NCBI GenBank assembly: GCA_032718475.1
Contig: JAUCBJ010003821.1
Coordinates: forward strand, 1-45,862
DNA from: Nemertoderma westbladi
Taxonomy: Eukaryota > Xenacoelomorpha > Nemertodermatida > Nemertodermatidae
Length of the DNA: 45,862 bases
Reading direction: 5' to 3'
Of this stretch, positions 29,889-41,560 are shown in pieces; within the stretch, counting starts at the first letter, position 1, and each line of letters begins with the position of its first letter. A program made the translations under genes and the position numbers. The notes beneath the pieces are model-generated. The model worked only from the letters and a program-made list of their open reading frames with translations, was not told where the DNA came from and ran no database searches.

Positions 29889-32005
29889 AGGACCTAAAGT
29901 CGTTAGACCTAAAAACGAAAGGACCAAATGGCGTAGGACCTAACAACGAAAGAACCCAATGACGTAGAACCTAACAACTAAATGACCCAATGACGTAGAA
30001 CCTAACAACTAAAGGACCCAATGACGTAGGACCTAACAACTAAAGGACCCAATGACGTAGGACCTAACAACTAAATGACCCAATGACGTAGGACCTAACA
30101 ACTAAAGGACCCAATGACGTAGGACCTAACAACTAAATGACCCAATGACGTAGGACCTAACAACTAAAGGACCCCAAGGCGTAGGACCTAAAAACTAAAG
30201 GACCCAATGACGTAGGACCTAACAACTAAATGACCCAATGGCGTAGGACCTAACAACTAAATGACCCAATGACGTAGGACCTAACAACTAAAGGACCCAA
30301 TGACGTAGGACCTAACAACTAAAGGACCCAATGATGTAGGACCTAACAACTAAATGACCCAATGACGTAGGACCTAACAACTAAAGGACCCAATGACGTA
30401 GGACCTAACAACTAAATGACCCAATGACGTAGGACCTAACAACTAAAGGACCCAATGACGTAGGACCTAACAACTAAATGACCCAATGACGTAGGACCCT
30501 AACAACTAAATGACACAATGACGTAGGACCTAACAACTAAATGACCCAATGACGTAGGACCTAACAACTAAATGACCCAATGACGTAGGACCTAACAACT
30601 AAAGGACCCAATGACGTAGGACCTAACAACTAAATGACCCAATGACGTAGGACCTAACAACTAAAGGACCCCAAGGCGTAGGACCTAAAAACTAAAGGAC
30701 CCAATGGCGTAGGACCTAACAACTAAATGACCCAATGACGTAGGACCTAACAACTAAAGGACCCAATGACGTAGGACCTAACAACTAAATGACCCAATGA
30801 CGTAGGACCCTAACAACTAAATGACACAATGACGTAGGACCTAACAACTAAATGACCCAATGACGTAGGACCTAACAACTAAAGGACCCAATGACGTAGG
30901 ACCTAACAACTAAAGGACCCAATGACGTAGGACCTAACAACTAAATGACCCAATGACGTAGGACCTAACAACTAAAGGACCCCAAGGCGTAGGACCTAAA
31001 AACTAAAGGACCCAATGACGTAGGACCTAACAACTAAATGACCCAATGGCGTAGGACCTAACAACTAAATGACCCAATGGCGTAGGACCTAACAACTAAA
31101 GGACCCAATGACGTAGGACCTAACAACTAAATGACCCAATGACGTAGGACCCTAACAACTAAATGACACAATGACGTAGGACCTAACAACTAAAGGACCC
31201 AATGACGTAGGACCTAACAACTAAAGGACCCAATGACGTAGGACCTAACAACTAAATGACCCAATGACGTAGGACCTAACAACTAAAGGACCCAATGACG
31301 TAGGACCTAACAACTAAAGGACCCAATGACGTAGGACCTAACAACTAAATGACCCAATGACGTAGGACCTAACAACTAAAGGACCCCAAGGCGTAGGACC
31401 TAAAAACTAAAGGACCCAATGACGTAGGACCTAACAACTAAATGACCCAATGACGTAGGACCTAACAACTAAAGGACCCCAAGGCGTAGGACCTAAAAAC
31501 TAAAGGACCCAATGACGTAGGACCTAACAACTAAATGACCCAATGGCGTAGGACCTAACAACTAAAGGACCCAATGACGTAGGACCTAACAACTAAATGA
31601 CCCAATGACGTAGGACCCTAACAACTAAATGACACAATGACGTAGGACCTGACAACTAAATGACCCAATGGCGTAGGACCTAACAACTAAATGACCCAAT
31701 GGCGTAGGACCTAACAACTAAATGACACAATGACGTAGGACCTAACAACTAAAGGACCCCAAGGCGTAGGACCTAAAAACTAAAGGACCCAATGACGTAG
31801 GACCTAACAACTAAAGGACCCAATGACGTAGGACCTAACAACTAAATGACCCAATGGCGTAGAACCTAACAACTAAAGGACCCAATGACGTAGGACCTAA
31901 CAACTAAATGACCCAATGGCGTAGGACCTAACAACTAAAGGACCCAATGGCGTAGGACCTAACAACCAAATGACCCAATGACGTAGGACCTAACAACTAA
32001 ATGAC
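29889..32005. repeat. 31-bp minisatellite, about 68 units
   Basis: Unit built on AACTAAA(G/T)GACCC and AATGACGTAGGACCT. Variants (AAAGG, AAATG, CCCCAAGGCG, doubled C) recur in the same order, so blocks of several units have been duplicated together. Ends 25 bp from the donor of exon 32031-32500. Confidence 0.95.
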
Positions 32006-32030
32006 GTCTTACTGTTAATACTCAACTCAC

Positions 32031-32500
32031 CCATATTTTATATCTCCGTTGTTATTGGCTGATGCTGAAACTCCGGCAACTACAGTACCTATGATCGCCA
32101 GGCTGCTCAATTCGGAGCTGTATAGACCCTGAGAGAACCTGGGGAACCAATCAGAAGGCGACGCACTGAGGTCCAGAGTCAACGTATCCGGTAACAAGTA
32201 TATGCAATCTACGCAGTCTGTAAACGCCATCTGCAGCGCGATATTTACACTAAATGCTGCGTTTGGGTTGATATTGTCCTTGACGCATAGTCTGGTAGCC
32301 AGACTGGGGACAGCGTTCCGTCTGTCCCCAGTCGGGGTCTCCAAGGTGACTAGGTTGGATGCCGCCTTATTGGATATAACGAACTGAGCGCGCACTTCCG
32401 GTGGGACTCCGGTTGCGGTGAGCGTCGCAAAACACTTCCCCGCCTTCGGGTCAACAACACCCGGTGGTTCTTGATCGAAGGTGATAATAACATTAGTCAA
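32031..32500 (-). CDS. Cadherin gene exon: diverged cadherin repeat
   Basis: 470 nt; acceptor CCCAATTAG, donor GTGAGT. Starts LTNVIITFDQEPPGV and contains TATGVPPEVRAQFVIS, a Cys pair DCVDC, and LDLSASPSDWFPRFSQG. Cadherin motifs are weak on their own; assignment rests on phase continuity with both neighbours (in phase 0, out phase 2) and beta-rich composition. A 31-bp minisatellite begins 25 bp beyond the donor. Confidence 0.75.
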
Positions 32501-32734
32501 CTAATTGGGAGATAAAATGGTGTTAATGGGTTTAAAATACGGTAGAATGAATATACGGTGGTGTCGTTTGTACAGTACCGGTAGTTTGATAAAGTAGAAT
32601 AAAACATTAGAAGATAAAACAATAATAATTATACTATTAAATTCATTAATTAAATTATCAATATTTTTGGGATAAAGTAAGATATTCTTTGAACTGTACA
32701 ATTAAGTCACACAATAATTATTCAATACTACTAC

Positions 32735-33360
32735 TACTATAATCGGCCTGCTGCATTGAAACTGCACATTGAGTTGCTACGCTGGCTTAACAAAAATATT
32801 TTTGTCACCACCATGCATCATGCATTCCCCAATGCAGCATGGATTACGAATGCTATTCCGGCTTATCAACAAAATTGCACCGCCACAACTCCCTATCACC
32901 CATGACATTTGCTAGATCATCCGCATCTTCAAGGCCAGTGTCCTTTAAGATGCGTCTCAAGAAAGTCATGGACTGTCCACCATGCTTATTCACTCCATGA
33001 GGCTGCCAAAGTACAAGATTATGCACTGGCTGGTCCTCACGGCGAAAGCAATGTCCTGCGAAGCGGAGGTGTCTTTTTTCAAGTGTTAAGCTTCGGGGAA
33101 TCAATGAGACACATCCAATGTTATTATAGTGTTTTGTTGGAGATGTGTGCATTGTACTTGACACAATGAACCCGGCGTAGCATTATTGTGAAAGTTGCCA
33201 TCCAGAGATTTGGTGTCCTCAGCAGTTAGAGCCCAGCATGGACTCCCATAGAGGAGTACTGGAACTACTGCTGCTCTAAAAAATCGAATCTTAAGTGTCC
33301 GATGAATTCTGTGTGACTTCCAAATCCTGGAAAGCCCATTCAAGGCTGCTCATGCCTTTC
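32735..33360 (-). pseudogene. LINE 3' end: RT thumb and C-terminal region
   Basis: Minus-strand remains of a non-LTR reverse transcriptase: LNGLSRIWKSHRIHR, AVVPVLLYGSPCWALT, then RFAGHCFRREDQPVHNLVLW and ILKDTGLEDADDLANVMG. In-frame stops and frame changes; ends with a (TAG)n-like tail near 32735. Clade not assigned (RTE- or L2-like). Confidence 0.75.
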
Positions 33361-33366
33361 CCTTAA

Positions 33367-33671
33367 GCCCCGTTCACATTCAACGGTGCGTGAGCGTGAA
33401 AGTAGTCTGGCGGTATGGAAGCGGTAAGCCAGCGGTACACTACCCGGATCACGTTCACACCCAACGGTACCGTTGCGGTAACTGATTGTCTATCTGTCGA
33501 CTGTGAATTCAACAGGAAATTTCATTAATTGTTTTAACATTGTTTAAATGGGCTGCGGTAAACCGCGCGGTTTAACGCACAACTACCTGTTGGGTCGTTC
33601 ACAGTCAGCGGTGGACCGCTGGCCCTGCAGTACACCGCGCGGTGTAACGTTCCGTTGGATGTGAACGGGCC
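33367..33671. mobile_element. TTAA-flanked MITE (piggyBac-like)
   Basis: 305 bp flanked by TTAA (33363-33366 and 33672-33675). Terminal inverted repeats with CCCGTTCACAT(T/C)CAACGG; further inner symmetry (ACCGCGCGGT). No ORF. The TTAA target is the piggyBac signature. Confidence 0.8.
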
Positions 33672-33679
33672 TTAAGGTA

Positions 33680-34114
33680 TTCGAAAGTCCTACTACTACT
33701 AGTACTAGGATCGGCATGCTGCATTGCAGCTGCATTTTTACGAATGCTGTGCCGGCTTATCAACAAAATTGCACCGCCACAACTCCCTATCACCCATGAC
33801 ATTTGCTAGATCATCCGCATCTTTAAGGCCAGTGTCCCCCAAGATGCGTCTCAAGAAAGTCATGGGCTGTCCACCATGCTTATTCACTCCATGAGGCTTC
33901 CAAAGTACAAGATTATGCACTGGTTGGTCCTCACGGCGAAAGCAATGTCCTGCAAAGCGGTCCTCAACTGAAACGGATACATGATCCCAGATAACAGAAG
34001 CCGTCCACATGCTCAAGCATATAATCCGTTGAGCTTGTGCTCATACGATCAGACATTTCCTGAGGACTATCAAAGTTAACTGTCAAAATGTTGGTCTTGT
34101 TCGAGTTAACAAAA
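33680..34114 (-). pseudogene. LINE fragment: palm/thumb joined to a truncated 3' tail
   Basis: Minus strand: VNSNKTNILTVNF and DGFCYLGSCI (about 33970-34112) belong to the interrupted LINE; 33680-33965 is a second copy of the RFAGHCFRREDQ 3' end with its own (TAG)n tail, probably a separate short insertion. Confidence 0.65.
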
Positions 34115-34760
34115 CAGGGGCATTTTGTGACATCAGCGCAATTTGTTTAAAAATCTGATCATTTATCTGTACATACCGGTAGGTGCTAATTGGGGTTGGT
34201 TGCATTCAGTGGGGAATAATGTTTATGCATTTGGGGCTGAATGGTTATTGGGGGTTGGTATGGTTTAAACTCTGTTTGGTGGTACGGTAGGATTTCTAAT
34301 TTATTGGTCATTGTCTTAATTTAGTGGTGCAGTTTTGTTAGGTTAGGTATAGGGTTCGTGGCACACTGCTGATGAGTGGAACCACGGATCACAGCGTTCA
34401 GTGTTTAAATCTCCAAATCCCTTTTATTTTTATAAAATTTATTACTTAGACTTACCTTTTCTGCGGTCAAAATGTCCTATATTTTTCTTAATTTATGGGA
34501 TAGCCTATTTCGTGCAATACTTACCGGTACCTGTAGTTACTGTATGGTTTGGTGCAGTTTTCCTTGTGGTAGTTGGGTTGGGTATGTAGCACTAAAATCG
34601 ATTTGGTATTTCATTTTTATAAGGGGCATTAGTGCCTGAGGAATGACAGTGGCCCAAAATGCTAGGTAGTATCTGAGGGAATAAGACCCCATGTCCTATT
34701 TCATTGTTTTCATATTAATATCACAATCCCTCTAAAGTCGTGGTTGTCTAACATCAAATA
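34115..34760. mobile_element. Unidentified 646-bp insertion with 12-bp duplication
   Basis: Flanked by GAGTTAACAAAA at 34103-34114 and 34761-34772, and it splits the LINE reading frame between LDFADD and VNSNKT. No terminal inverted repeat, no ORF of note, no poly-A. The long duplication suggests target-primed retroposition. Family unknown. Confidence 0.65.
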
Positions 34761-34784
34761 GAGTTAACAAAAAGACCAACACTA

Positions 34785-34930
34785 GAAGCAGCCTGTTCTA
34801 ATGAGCTGAGGAGCCGTTGGGCTCCCTCTAGTGATTCTGAGAGAACTCCTAAGTCATCAGCAAAGTCTAGATCAGTTAGGTACTTGGCAGGATTTCCTCG
34901 ACTTCTGGAGAACCTCCTCGACCTCTGAAA
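34785..34930 (-). pseudogene. LINE fragment: RT catalytic box
   Basis: Minus strand AKYLTDLDFADDLGVLSE, the YxDD-type motif C, then LLSSLEQAASSVGLFVN. Continues the LINE at 35218-36539 after an interruption, and is itself followed by the 646-bp insertion. Confidence 0.75.
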
Positions 34931-35217
34931 AATATTTTATGTCAGTAATACACAATGTTGGTTATGCCAAAATACAATATAAATTTAATCACTATTATAC
35001 ATTTTCCCATTGGCAAGTCAAGTGTTCATCTTTATTAATATCAGGTATTACAGTGTCGGAGTCAATGGCTTCTATGTCCTACTCAAATTATCGACCCTCT
35101 CATCTAAAAATGTGTTAAGTCGAAGTCAACAAGTCGAAGTCGAAGTCGAAGCTAACATTAAAGCATAATATCGCCGTGACGGTCACAAAAGTCGACACAC
35201 CACCACTCCCCCCTCTG
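34931..35217. other. Interruption within the LINE
   Basis: Non-LINE sequence containing GTCGAA repeats near 35120 and TGTCA motifs. No gene seen; nature unknown. Confidence 0.4.
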
Positions 35218-35240
35218 TCACAAAATGCCACGCAAGCTCG

Positions 35241-35261
35241 CCCCCCCCCCCCCCCCCCCCC
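35241..35261 (+). repeat. (C)21 run
   Basis: Homopolymer at the edge of the LINE fragment, followed by a further short C run. Confidence 0.95.
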
Positions 35262-35299
35262 TCCCCCCTAATGCGTGACATACTTTATGAACGCCCCCT

Positions 35300-36539
35300 T
35301 TTTGATGATCTAAAGACATGAGTAGAACATGGTCAACCACAATTATGAATAAGAATGTTGCAAGTGTGTCTCCCTGGAGGACGCCCCATAACACTTCGAA
35401 TGGAATTGTGTCACCGTCAACTGTAGACACAAACGTGGAGGAACCATAGTACAGTGATCTGATTGCTGCAATAATTTCATCAGGAATCCCATATAATGAA
35501 AGTATGCTGAACATACGTGAGCGAGAGACTGAATCTACTACTACAGCGATTGGCATGCTGCATTGCTGCTGCACTATATATATATATTACATATATATTA
35601 AGAATGCTGTGCCGGCTTGTCGAGAAGATTGCGCGCCACAACTCCATATCAGCCATGACATTTGCTAGATCATCCGCATCTTCAAAGCCAGTGTCCTTTA
35701 AGATGCGTGTCGAGAAAGTCATGGGATGTCCACCATGCGCATTCACTCTATGAGGCCGCCAAAGCACAAGATAATGCACTGGCTGGTCCTCACGGCGAAA
35801 GCAATGTCCTGCAAAGCGGAGGCGGCTTTGTTCTAGTGTCAAGCTTGGCTTGGAGGAACTAATGAGACACCTCCAAGAGACTGAATCAAAAGCCTTGAAG
35901 AAGTCAGCAAAGTTAACATTCAGACGTCTGTCTTTCTTTTTTTATTAACTCTTCATTTATTATTATTCTTCTTATTTTTCTAGTGCCAAAATGGGTTCCA
36001 TGGTCCCCCCACGACCTTTACGGAACCCATTCTGATTTCCATGGAGCAGTCTCTCAATGGGATCCCTGATGCGATTTAATATAATTCTATTGTATAGCTT
36101 TGCAGCAATCGAGATCAATGAGATTCCCCGAAAAGAACCATAGAGTGTTAGGTTGCCCTTCTTGGGAACTGGCACCAACTTATTTGTTTTCATTTCTTGT
36201 GGGACTCTTGTTGTTCGGTACATGTCTACTATGATGGGATAGATGAGCTTTAAACACTCAGGTATTTTAAAGACCTCAGGGGGAACACCATCTACTCCAC
36301 TGGCACGATTGGTCTTAATGCTCTTTGCAGCAGCCTTCACTTCTGCAAAGGAGATATCGCCAATGGGAATATCTGGGAGTACAGACTCAGACACTTTTAC
36401 TTCTATAAAGTTATCAGGCAATACCCTGTCATTATTGAGGAGTTTTTCAAAGTGGGCTTTCCAACCATTGAGGCGATCGGCTGGTGATTCTACCTTAACC
36501 TTTGTGGTTGGTTGGCCTTTCCTCCCAGCTGATCATTGA
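35300..36539 (-). pseudogene. LINE reverse transcriptase, N-terminal and central part (interrupted)
   Basis: Minus strand: RLNGWKAHFEKLLNND, NRASGVDGVPPEVFK, SLISIAAKLYNRIILNRI, GNQNGFRKGRGG, then motif A around FKAFDSVS (about 35888-35905), resumed after the nested insertion as DSVSRSRMFSILSLYGIPDE, and motif B GVLQGDTLATFLFI. These are RT motifs 0-B in order. Inactive: nested insertion, frame changes, truncation near 35300. Sits in the cadherin intron, same strand as the gene. Confidence 0.8.
35536..35875 (-). mobile_element. 340-bp truncated LINE copy nested in the LINE
   Basis: Flanked by a 12-bp duplication AGAGACTGAATC (35524-35535 and 35876-35887) that falls in motif A of the host LINE. 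Contains only the 3' end (RLRFAGHCFRREDQPVHYLVLW, ILKDTGFEDADDLANVM) and ends in TAGTAG. A 5'-truncated member of the same family, or a SINE using its tail. Confidence 0.8.
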
Positions 36540-36752
36540 TGGCATCAACCTGCTGGTTGATAAGCTCCTATAGATTATCAAGTACAGCCGATTAGTCAAT
36601 AAAATATAATAATAACTATTTATTAACAAGGAAATAAAAAAGGATTTTTTATTTTAATTTCATTATTATCTACAAAGCTAACGGTAAATAATGGAATATA
36701 AATAATATCCAGATGGGAAATACTGAATAAAATAACTAAATAAAATAATTAC

Positions 36753-37297
36753 CTCCATAGCCGTTATATAAACGTAGACCACGCTGTCACTCAATGTTAG
36801 TAGGGTGTCTACATGACACTTAACAACTAGCGACCACACCCGAACCTCAGTAGTAGAGGTGTACTCCGATACCAAACTAATAATCCCGGTATCCTTATCA
36901 ACCTCAAACAGACCTCCATCATTCCCGGACACAATGCTATACTCCAGTGGGAGATGCGCCCTAGCTGGGTCTCTGTACGTGGCGCGGACACCGCTAGGTA
37001 AGTCGGTAATACGGTAGGAGTAAACAGATTTATCGAACACCGGAACTATAAACACGGTGATTTCTACCCCGGTCGCCCCAATACGTAAGGGGTTGAGGAT
37101 TTCGGTGGCGTAAACACCTAAATTTATTTTGTAGTCAGCGTCGTATTTTAGGAACTCTATAGTCGGCAAGGGTTGGTTGATGGTTAGTTCTCCAGACTGG
37201 GGGTCCACCGAGACAATAATCGCCTGTATCGGTTCTACTGAGTACTCGAATGCATCGCCATCAAGGTCAGTGGCTTTTACTGTGCCGAAGTAACGAC
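36753..37297 (-). CDS. Cadherin gene exon: two cadherin repeats
   Basis: 545 nt; acceptor ...TTTAG, donor GTAATT. Completes the Gly codon, then RYFGTVKATDLDGDAFEYSV (DxD calcium motif), DPQSGELTI, and a second repeat with YSYRITDLPSGVRATYRD and LFEVDKDTGIISLV. These are hallmark cadherin motifs. Enters in phase 1 and leaves in phase 0. The linker between the two repeats lacks a recognisable DxNDN, so calcium binding may be reduced there. Confidence 0.9.
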
Positions 37298-37480
37298 CTA
37301 AATATATATGGAAGATGTTTAAAACATGTGGAAAGGAAGCAATATGGATCTGATTTTTAATTTCAATGAAAGGTAACTTCTAAAAATTTCATTTCCTATA
37401 AAATTTTGCAGATTTTCAGATTCTCAGAGTACAATTTTAGAAGTTAAGAGATACTACAGTATACAACCGGTGCCTTGTAC

Positions 37481-39572
37481 TAATAACTCGGGTCCGAGAT
37501 AACCAACCAATCAGTGAGTGGAATTATATCGGGCCTCCACTTAATAACTCGAGCACCGAGATAACCAACCAATCAGTGAGTTAAATTATCTCGGGCCCCG
37601 ACTTAATAACTCGGGCCCTGAGATCACCAACCAATCAGTGAGTTAAATTAACTCGGGCTCTGACTTAATAACTCGGGGCCCCAAGATAACCAACCAATCG
37701 AATTATCTTGGACCCCGACTTAATAACTCGGGCCCCAAGATAACCAACCAATCAGTGAGTTGAATTATCTCGGGCCCCGACTTAATAACTCGGGCCCCGA
37801 GATAACCAACCAATCAGTGAGTTGAATTATCTCGGGCCCCGACTTAATAACTCGGGCCCCGAGATAACCAACCAATCAGTGAGTTGAATTATCTCGGGCC
37901 CCGACTTAATTAATAACTCGGGCCCTGAGATAACCAACCAATCAGTGAGTTGAATTATCTCGGGCCCCGACTTAATAACTCGGGCCCGAGATAACCAACC
38001 AATCAGTGAGTTGAATTATCTCAGGTCCCGACTTAATAACTCGAGCCGAGATAACCAACCAATCAGTGAGTTGAATAATCTCGGGCCCCGCCTCAATAAC
38101 TCGGGCCCGAGATAACCAGCCAATCAGTGAGTTGAATTATATCGGGCCCTGACTTAATAACTCGGGCCCCGAGATAACCAACGAATCAGTGAGTTAAATT
38201 ATATCGGGCCCCGACTTAATAACTCGGGCTGTGAGATAACCAACGAATCAGTGAGTTGAATTATCTCGGGCCCCGACTTAATAACTCGGGCTGTGAGATA
38301 ACCAACCAATCAGTGAGTTGAATTATCTCGGGCCCCGACTTAATAACTCGGGCCCTGAGATAACCAACCAATCAGTGAGTTGAATTATCTCGTGCCCCGA
38401 CTTAATAACTCGGGCCCGAGATAACCAACCAATCAGTGAGTTGAATTATCTCAGGTCCCGACTTAATAACTCGAGCCGAGATAACCAACCAATCAGTGAG
38501 TTGAATTATCTCGGGCCCCGCCTTAATAACTCGGGCCCGAGATAACCAGCCAATCAGTGAGTTGAATTATATCGGGCCCCGACTTAATAACTCGGGCCCC
38601 GAGATAACCAACGAATCAGTGAGTTAAATTATATCGGGCCCCGACTTAATAACTCGGGCCCGAGATAACCAACCAATCAGTGAGTTGAATTATCTCAGGT
38701 CCCGACTTAATAACTCGAGCCGAGATAACCAACCAATCAGTGAGTTGAATTATCTCGGGCCCCGCCTTAATAACTCGGGCCCGAGATAACCAGCCAATCA
38801 GTGAGTTGAATTATATCGGGCCCCGACTTAATAACTCGGGCCCCGAGATAACCAACGAATCAGTGAGTTAAATTATATCGGGCCCCGACTTAATAACTCG
38901 GGCTGTGAGATAACCAACCAATCAGTGAGTTGAATTATCTCGGGCCTCGACTTAATAACTCGGCCCAGAGATAACCAACCAATCAGTGAGTTGAATTATC
39001 TCGGCCTCCGACTTAATAGCTCGGGCCCGAGATAACCAACCAATCAGTGAGTTAAATTAACTCGAGCTCCGACTTATTAACTCGGGCCCCAAGATAACCA
39101 ACCAATCAGTGAGTTGAATTATCTCGGGTCCCGACTTAATAACTCGAGCCCCAAGATAATCAACCAATCAGTGAGTTGAATTATCTCGGGCCCCCACTTA
39201 ATAACTCGGGCCCTGAGATCACCAACTCCTCATTAAGTTAAATTATCTCGGGCCCCGACTTAATAACTCGGGCCCTGAGATCACCAACCAATCAGTGAGT
39301 TAAATTAACTCGAGCTCCGGCTTATTAACTCGGGCCCCAAGATAACCAACCAATCAGGGAGTTGAATTATCTCGGGCCCCGACTTAATAACTCGGGCCCG
39401 CGATAACCAACCAATCAGTGAGTTGAATTATCTCGGGCCCCGACTTAATAACTCGGCCCAGAGATAACCAACCAATCAGTGAGTTGAATTATCTCGGCCC
39501 CCGACTTAATAACTCGGGCCCGAGATAACCAACCAATCAGTGAGTTTAATTATCTCGGGCCCTGAGATAACC
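37481..39572. repeat. 62-bp minisatellite, about 34 units
   Basis: Each unit holds CTCGGGCCCCGAGATAAC, CCAACCAATCAGTGAGTT and TTATCTCGGGCCCCGA. The first and last parts are near-perfect complements, so each unit can fold into a stem of about 14-16 bp around a loop with CCAATCAG. Units vary mainly in the CCCC/GGGG part. Confidence 0.95.
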
Positions 39573-40192
39573 TGATATAAGATATAAGTCAGGGCGGGCT
39601 CGAGATAATAAAAAATTTTTTTTTTCATGTCTCTTTAGGGGCTCCGTACTAATAAAATCATAAGAAGTAACAGTCTAAACCTATACTTAACTTAACTTAA
39701 CCCTATATATACTTAACCTTATACCAACTTAACCCTATATGGCCTGTGGGGGGTCATTTTATAAATGTTCTTGTAATTCATCAGTATATGAGTCAGATTT
39801 GTTTGGAAAACAGAGATTTCGTGACTTTTTCTAAAATTTAATGGGCACGCCATTTACATGGCTTTGTTAGTTTTCGGACTATGGTGCCTTTCTGGCACCC
39901 ATATCCAGTATATTTCGTGCTAAAATTTTCAAAAGTTTTTAAAGCTCACTAAAAATTAATTTATTTGCGGTATGTAGCGGTTTTTTGGACACTGATCACG
40001 ATTATAGAACTCAAATATAACATTCGAGAAATTTTTTGTAAAACGAAAAAAACAAGTTGTGGAAATATGATAATTGTTGTTTGTATATTTAATCCAACAT
40101 ATGGGACATATTTGATTAGACTCTATGAAAACTGAATACAACAAAATAAGTAAATAAAATACAATACTAGAAGGTAAAAATACGGACAGTCC
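39573..40192. other. Intron sequence without recognisable genes
   Basis: AT-rich; ACTTAACCCTATAT repeats near 39690-39740. A stretch near 39990-40060 with TGATCACGAT is an inverted relative of the repeats at 41880-42270. Confidence 0.45.
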
Positions 40193-40213
40193 GGGGGGGG
40201 GGGGGGGGGGGGG
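40193..40213 (+). repeat. (G)21 run
   Basis: Homopolymer just downstream (transcript sense) of the LINE fragment at 40261-41560. Confidence 0.95.
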
Positions 40214-40260
40214 TGGCTATATACATGGTTTGTCTGTTGTCATTAGCCATAGGGCTGTCC

Positions 40261-41560
40261 TCAGCTCCGATGTGCACTGCGGTATACGTGTACACTCGCG
40301 GTAGTGTTCCTTAGCAGTTGCAGGGGAACCGCACATCCAACACACGCATTCATCTGAGGGTCTCCACAGCAGTTTGTTTTTGTACATATTCGGTGGTGGC
40401 AGACGTTCGATATAAGCAGCGCGGCAGAGCGACGACGAAATCCGGTTAGTCCAGTCAGGTATATTCCAGAATCAAGGGGGTTATCAATTGCATTGAGGAT
40501 CGCTGTTGATGATGAGAACTTGCTAATTCCACACCACAACTTCCAGTAAAAAGCCCGAACGCGGCGAATATGGTCCAGTTGTGCGAATATGCTACAGCCA
40601 TAGAATGTTGATGGCAGTATGATAGCTTGCCATATACGTTTTGCTGATTCAATCGATATTATACGCATATTAACCTTTGTAACGATCATTACACAATTGG
40701 AGACTCCTTTTGAATATAAATGATCGAAGTGGCCACGTCCGCCATTCTTAGTAGATAGAATAACCCCCAGGTATTGGAAAGTATTCTGGAATTCAATTGA
40801 TTGGCCGTTGTATTCTAGAACATCATTACGTGATAATCTACCTCCCTTGCGGAACTTTACTGCTTTGGTTTTATCGAGATTTACCTGGAGCCCATTCGTT
40901 TTACAATAATCTGCCAATTTATTTAAGCTGATTTGTACGTCTCCGATTGTGTCACCAACAATAACAAGGTCATCAGCATACGTAATAACCTATATAGAAG
41001 CGATTACAATGCATGCAGGAAGGTCTGCAATGAAAAGACTGAATAATAATGGGGAAAGTTTATGACCCTGCACTACGCCAATTGTTTGTGCGATCGGTTC
41101 CAATATGTGAATTCCAACGCAGATACACACAAAGTTTATAGATATCAAGGCCCATATCGCTGTGATGAACTTCCGACTTATTCCAAGATTCGATAATTTC
41201 ATGGATAGGATCTCGCGATTTATTGAATCGAAACATTTTCGGAATAAGTCTACAAAAACGCAATAAACGTCTCCGCCTGTTGGCGATGTTTATACGGTCG
41301 TACAGACATCTAACGGCGTCTATCGTGGATCGCGTGGATCGTTGGGTTTTGTTGCAGCTTCAGTGATAGCAGTGTTTATATAACTACGTGCCGAATCAAT
41401 GTTCTCACTGAGGGCCGTTTGGAAGTCATCAGGATTTAAAAGAGAGCCGAGTTTATCTGTGTCTAAATGTCTAACCGCTGGGGTTCTTTGGTGGCGTTCG
41501 GAAATATCATTATTAATTTCAAGTTGTAATTCAATACGCTGATGTTTTGTGTTAATCGTT
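40261..41560 (-). pseudogene. Second LINE reverse transcriptase fragment
   Basis: Minus strand, different family from the one at 35300-36539. In order: a pre-RT segment with DISERHQRTPAVRHLDTD (about 41340-41540), motif A VYCVFVDLFRKCFDSINRE (about 41215-41275), motif B GVVQGHKLSPLLFSLFIADL, motif C YADDLVIVGD (about 40950-40980), then TNGLQVNLDKTKAVKF and TFQYLGVILS. A C-terminal CxxC...H...C zinc-finger-like motif (CWMCGSP...EHYREC) lies in another frame near 40290-40345. Stops at about 40990 and 41330. I/R1-like by general look; clade uncertain. Confidence 0.8.

Noticed and set aside
22226-32005. Regular repeats that could suggest a CRISPR array
   Set aside because: No unique spacers; units are directly adjacent, and the setting is an animal gene's introns.
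34369-34376. Hammerhead-ribozyme core CTGATGAG in the 646-bp insertion
   Set aside because: The following hairpin is not succeeded by the required GAAA and no matching cleavage stem is visible.
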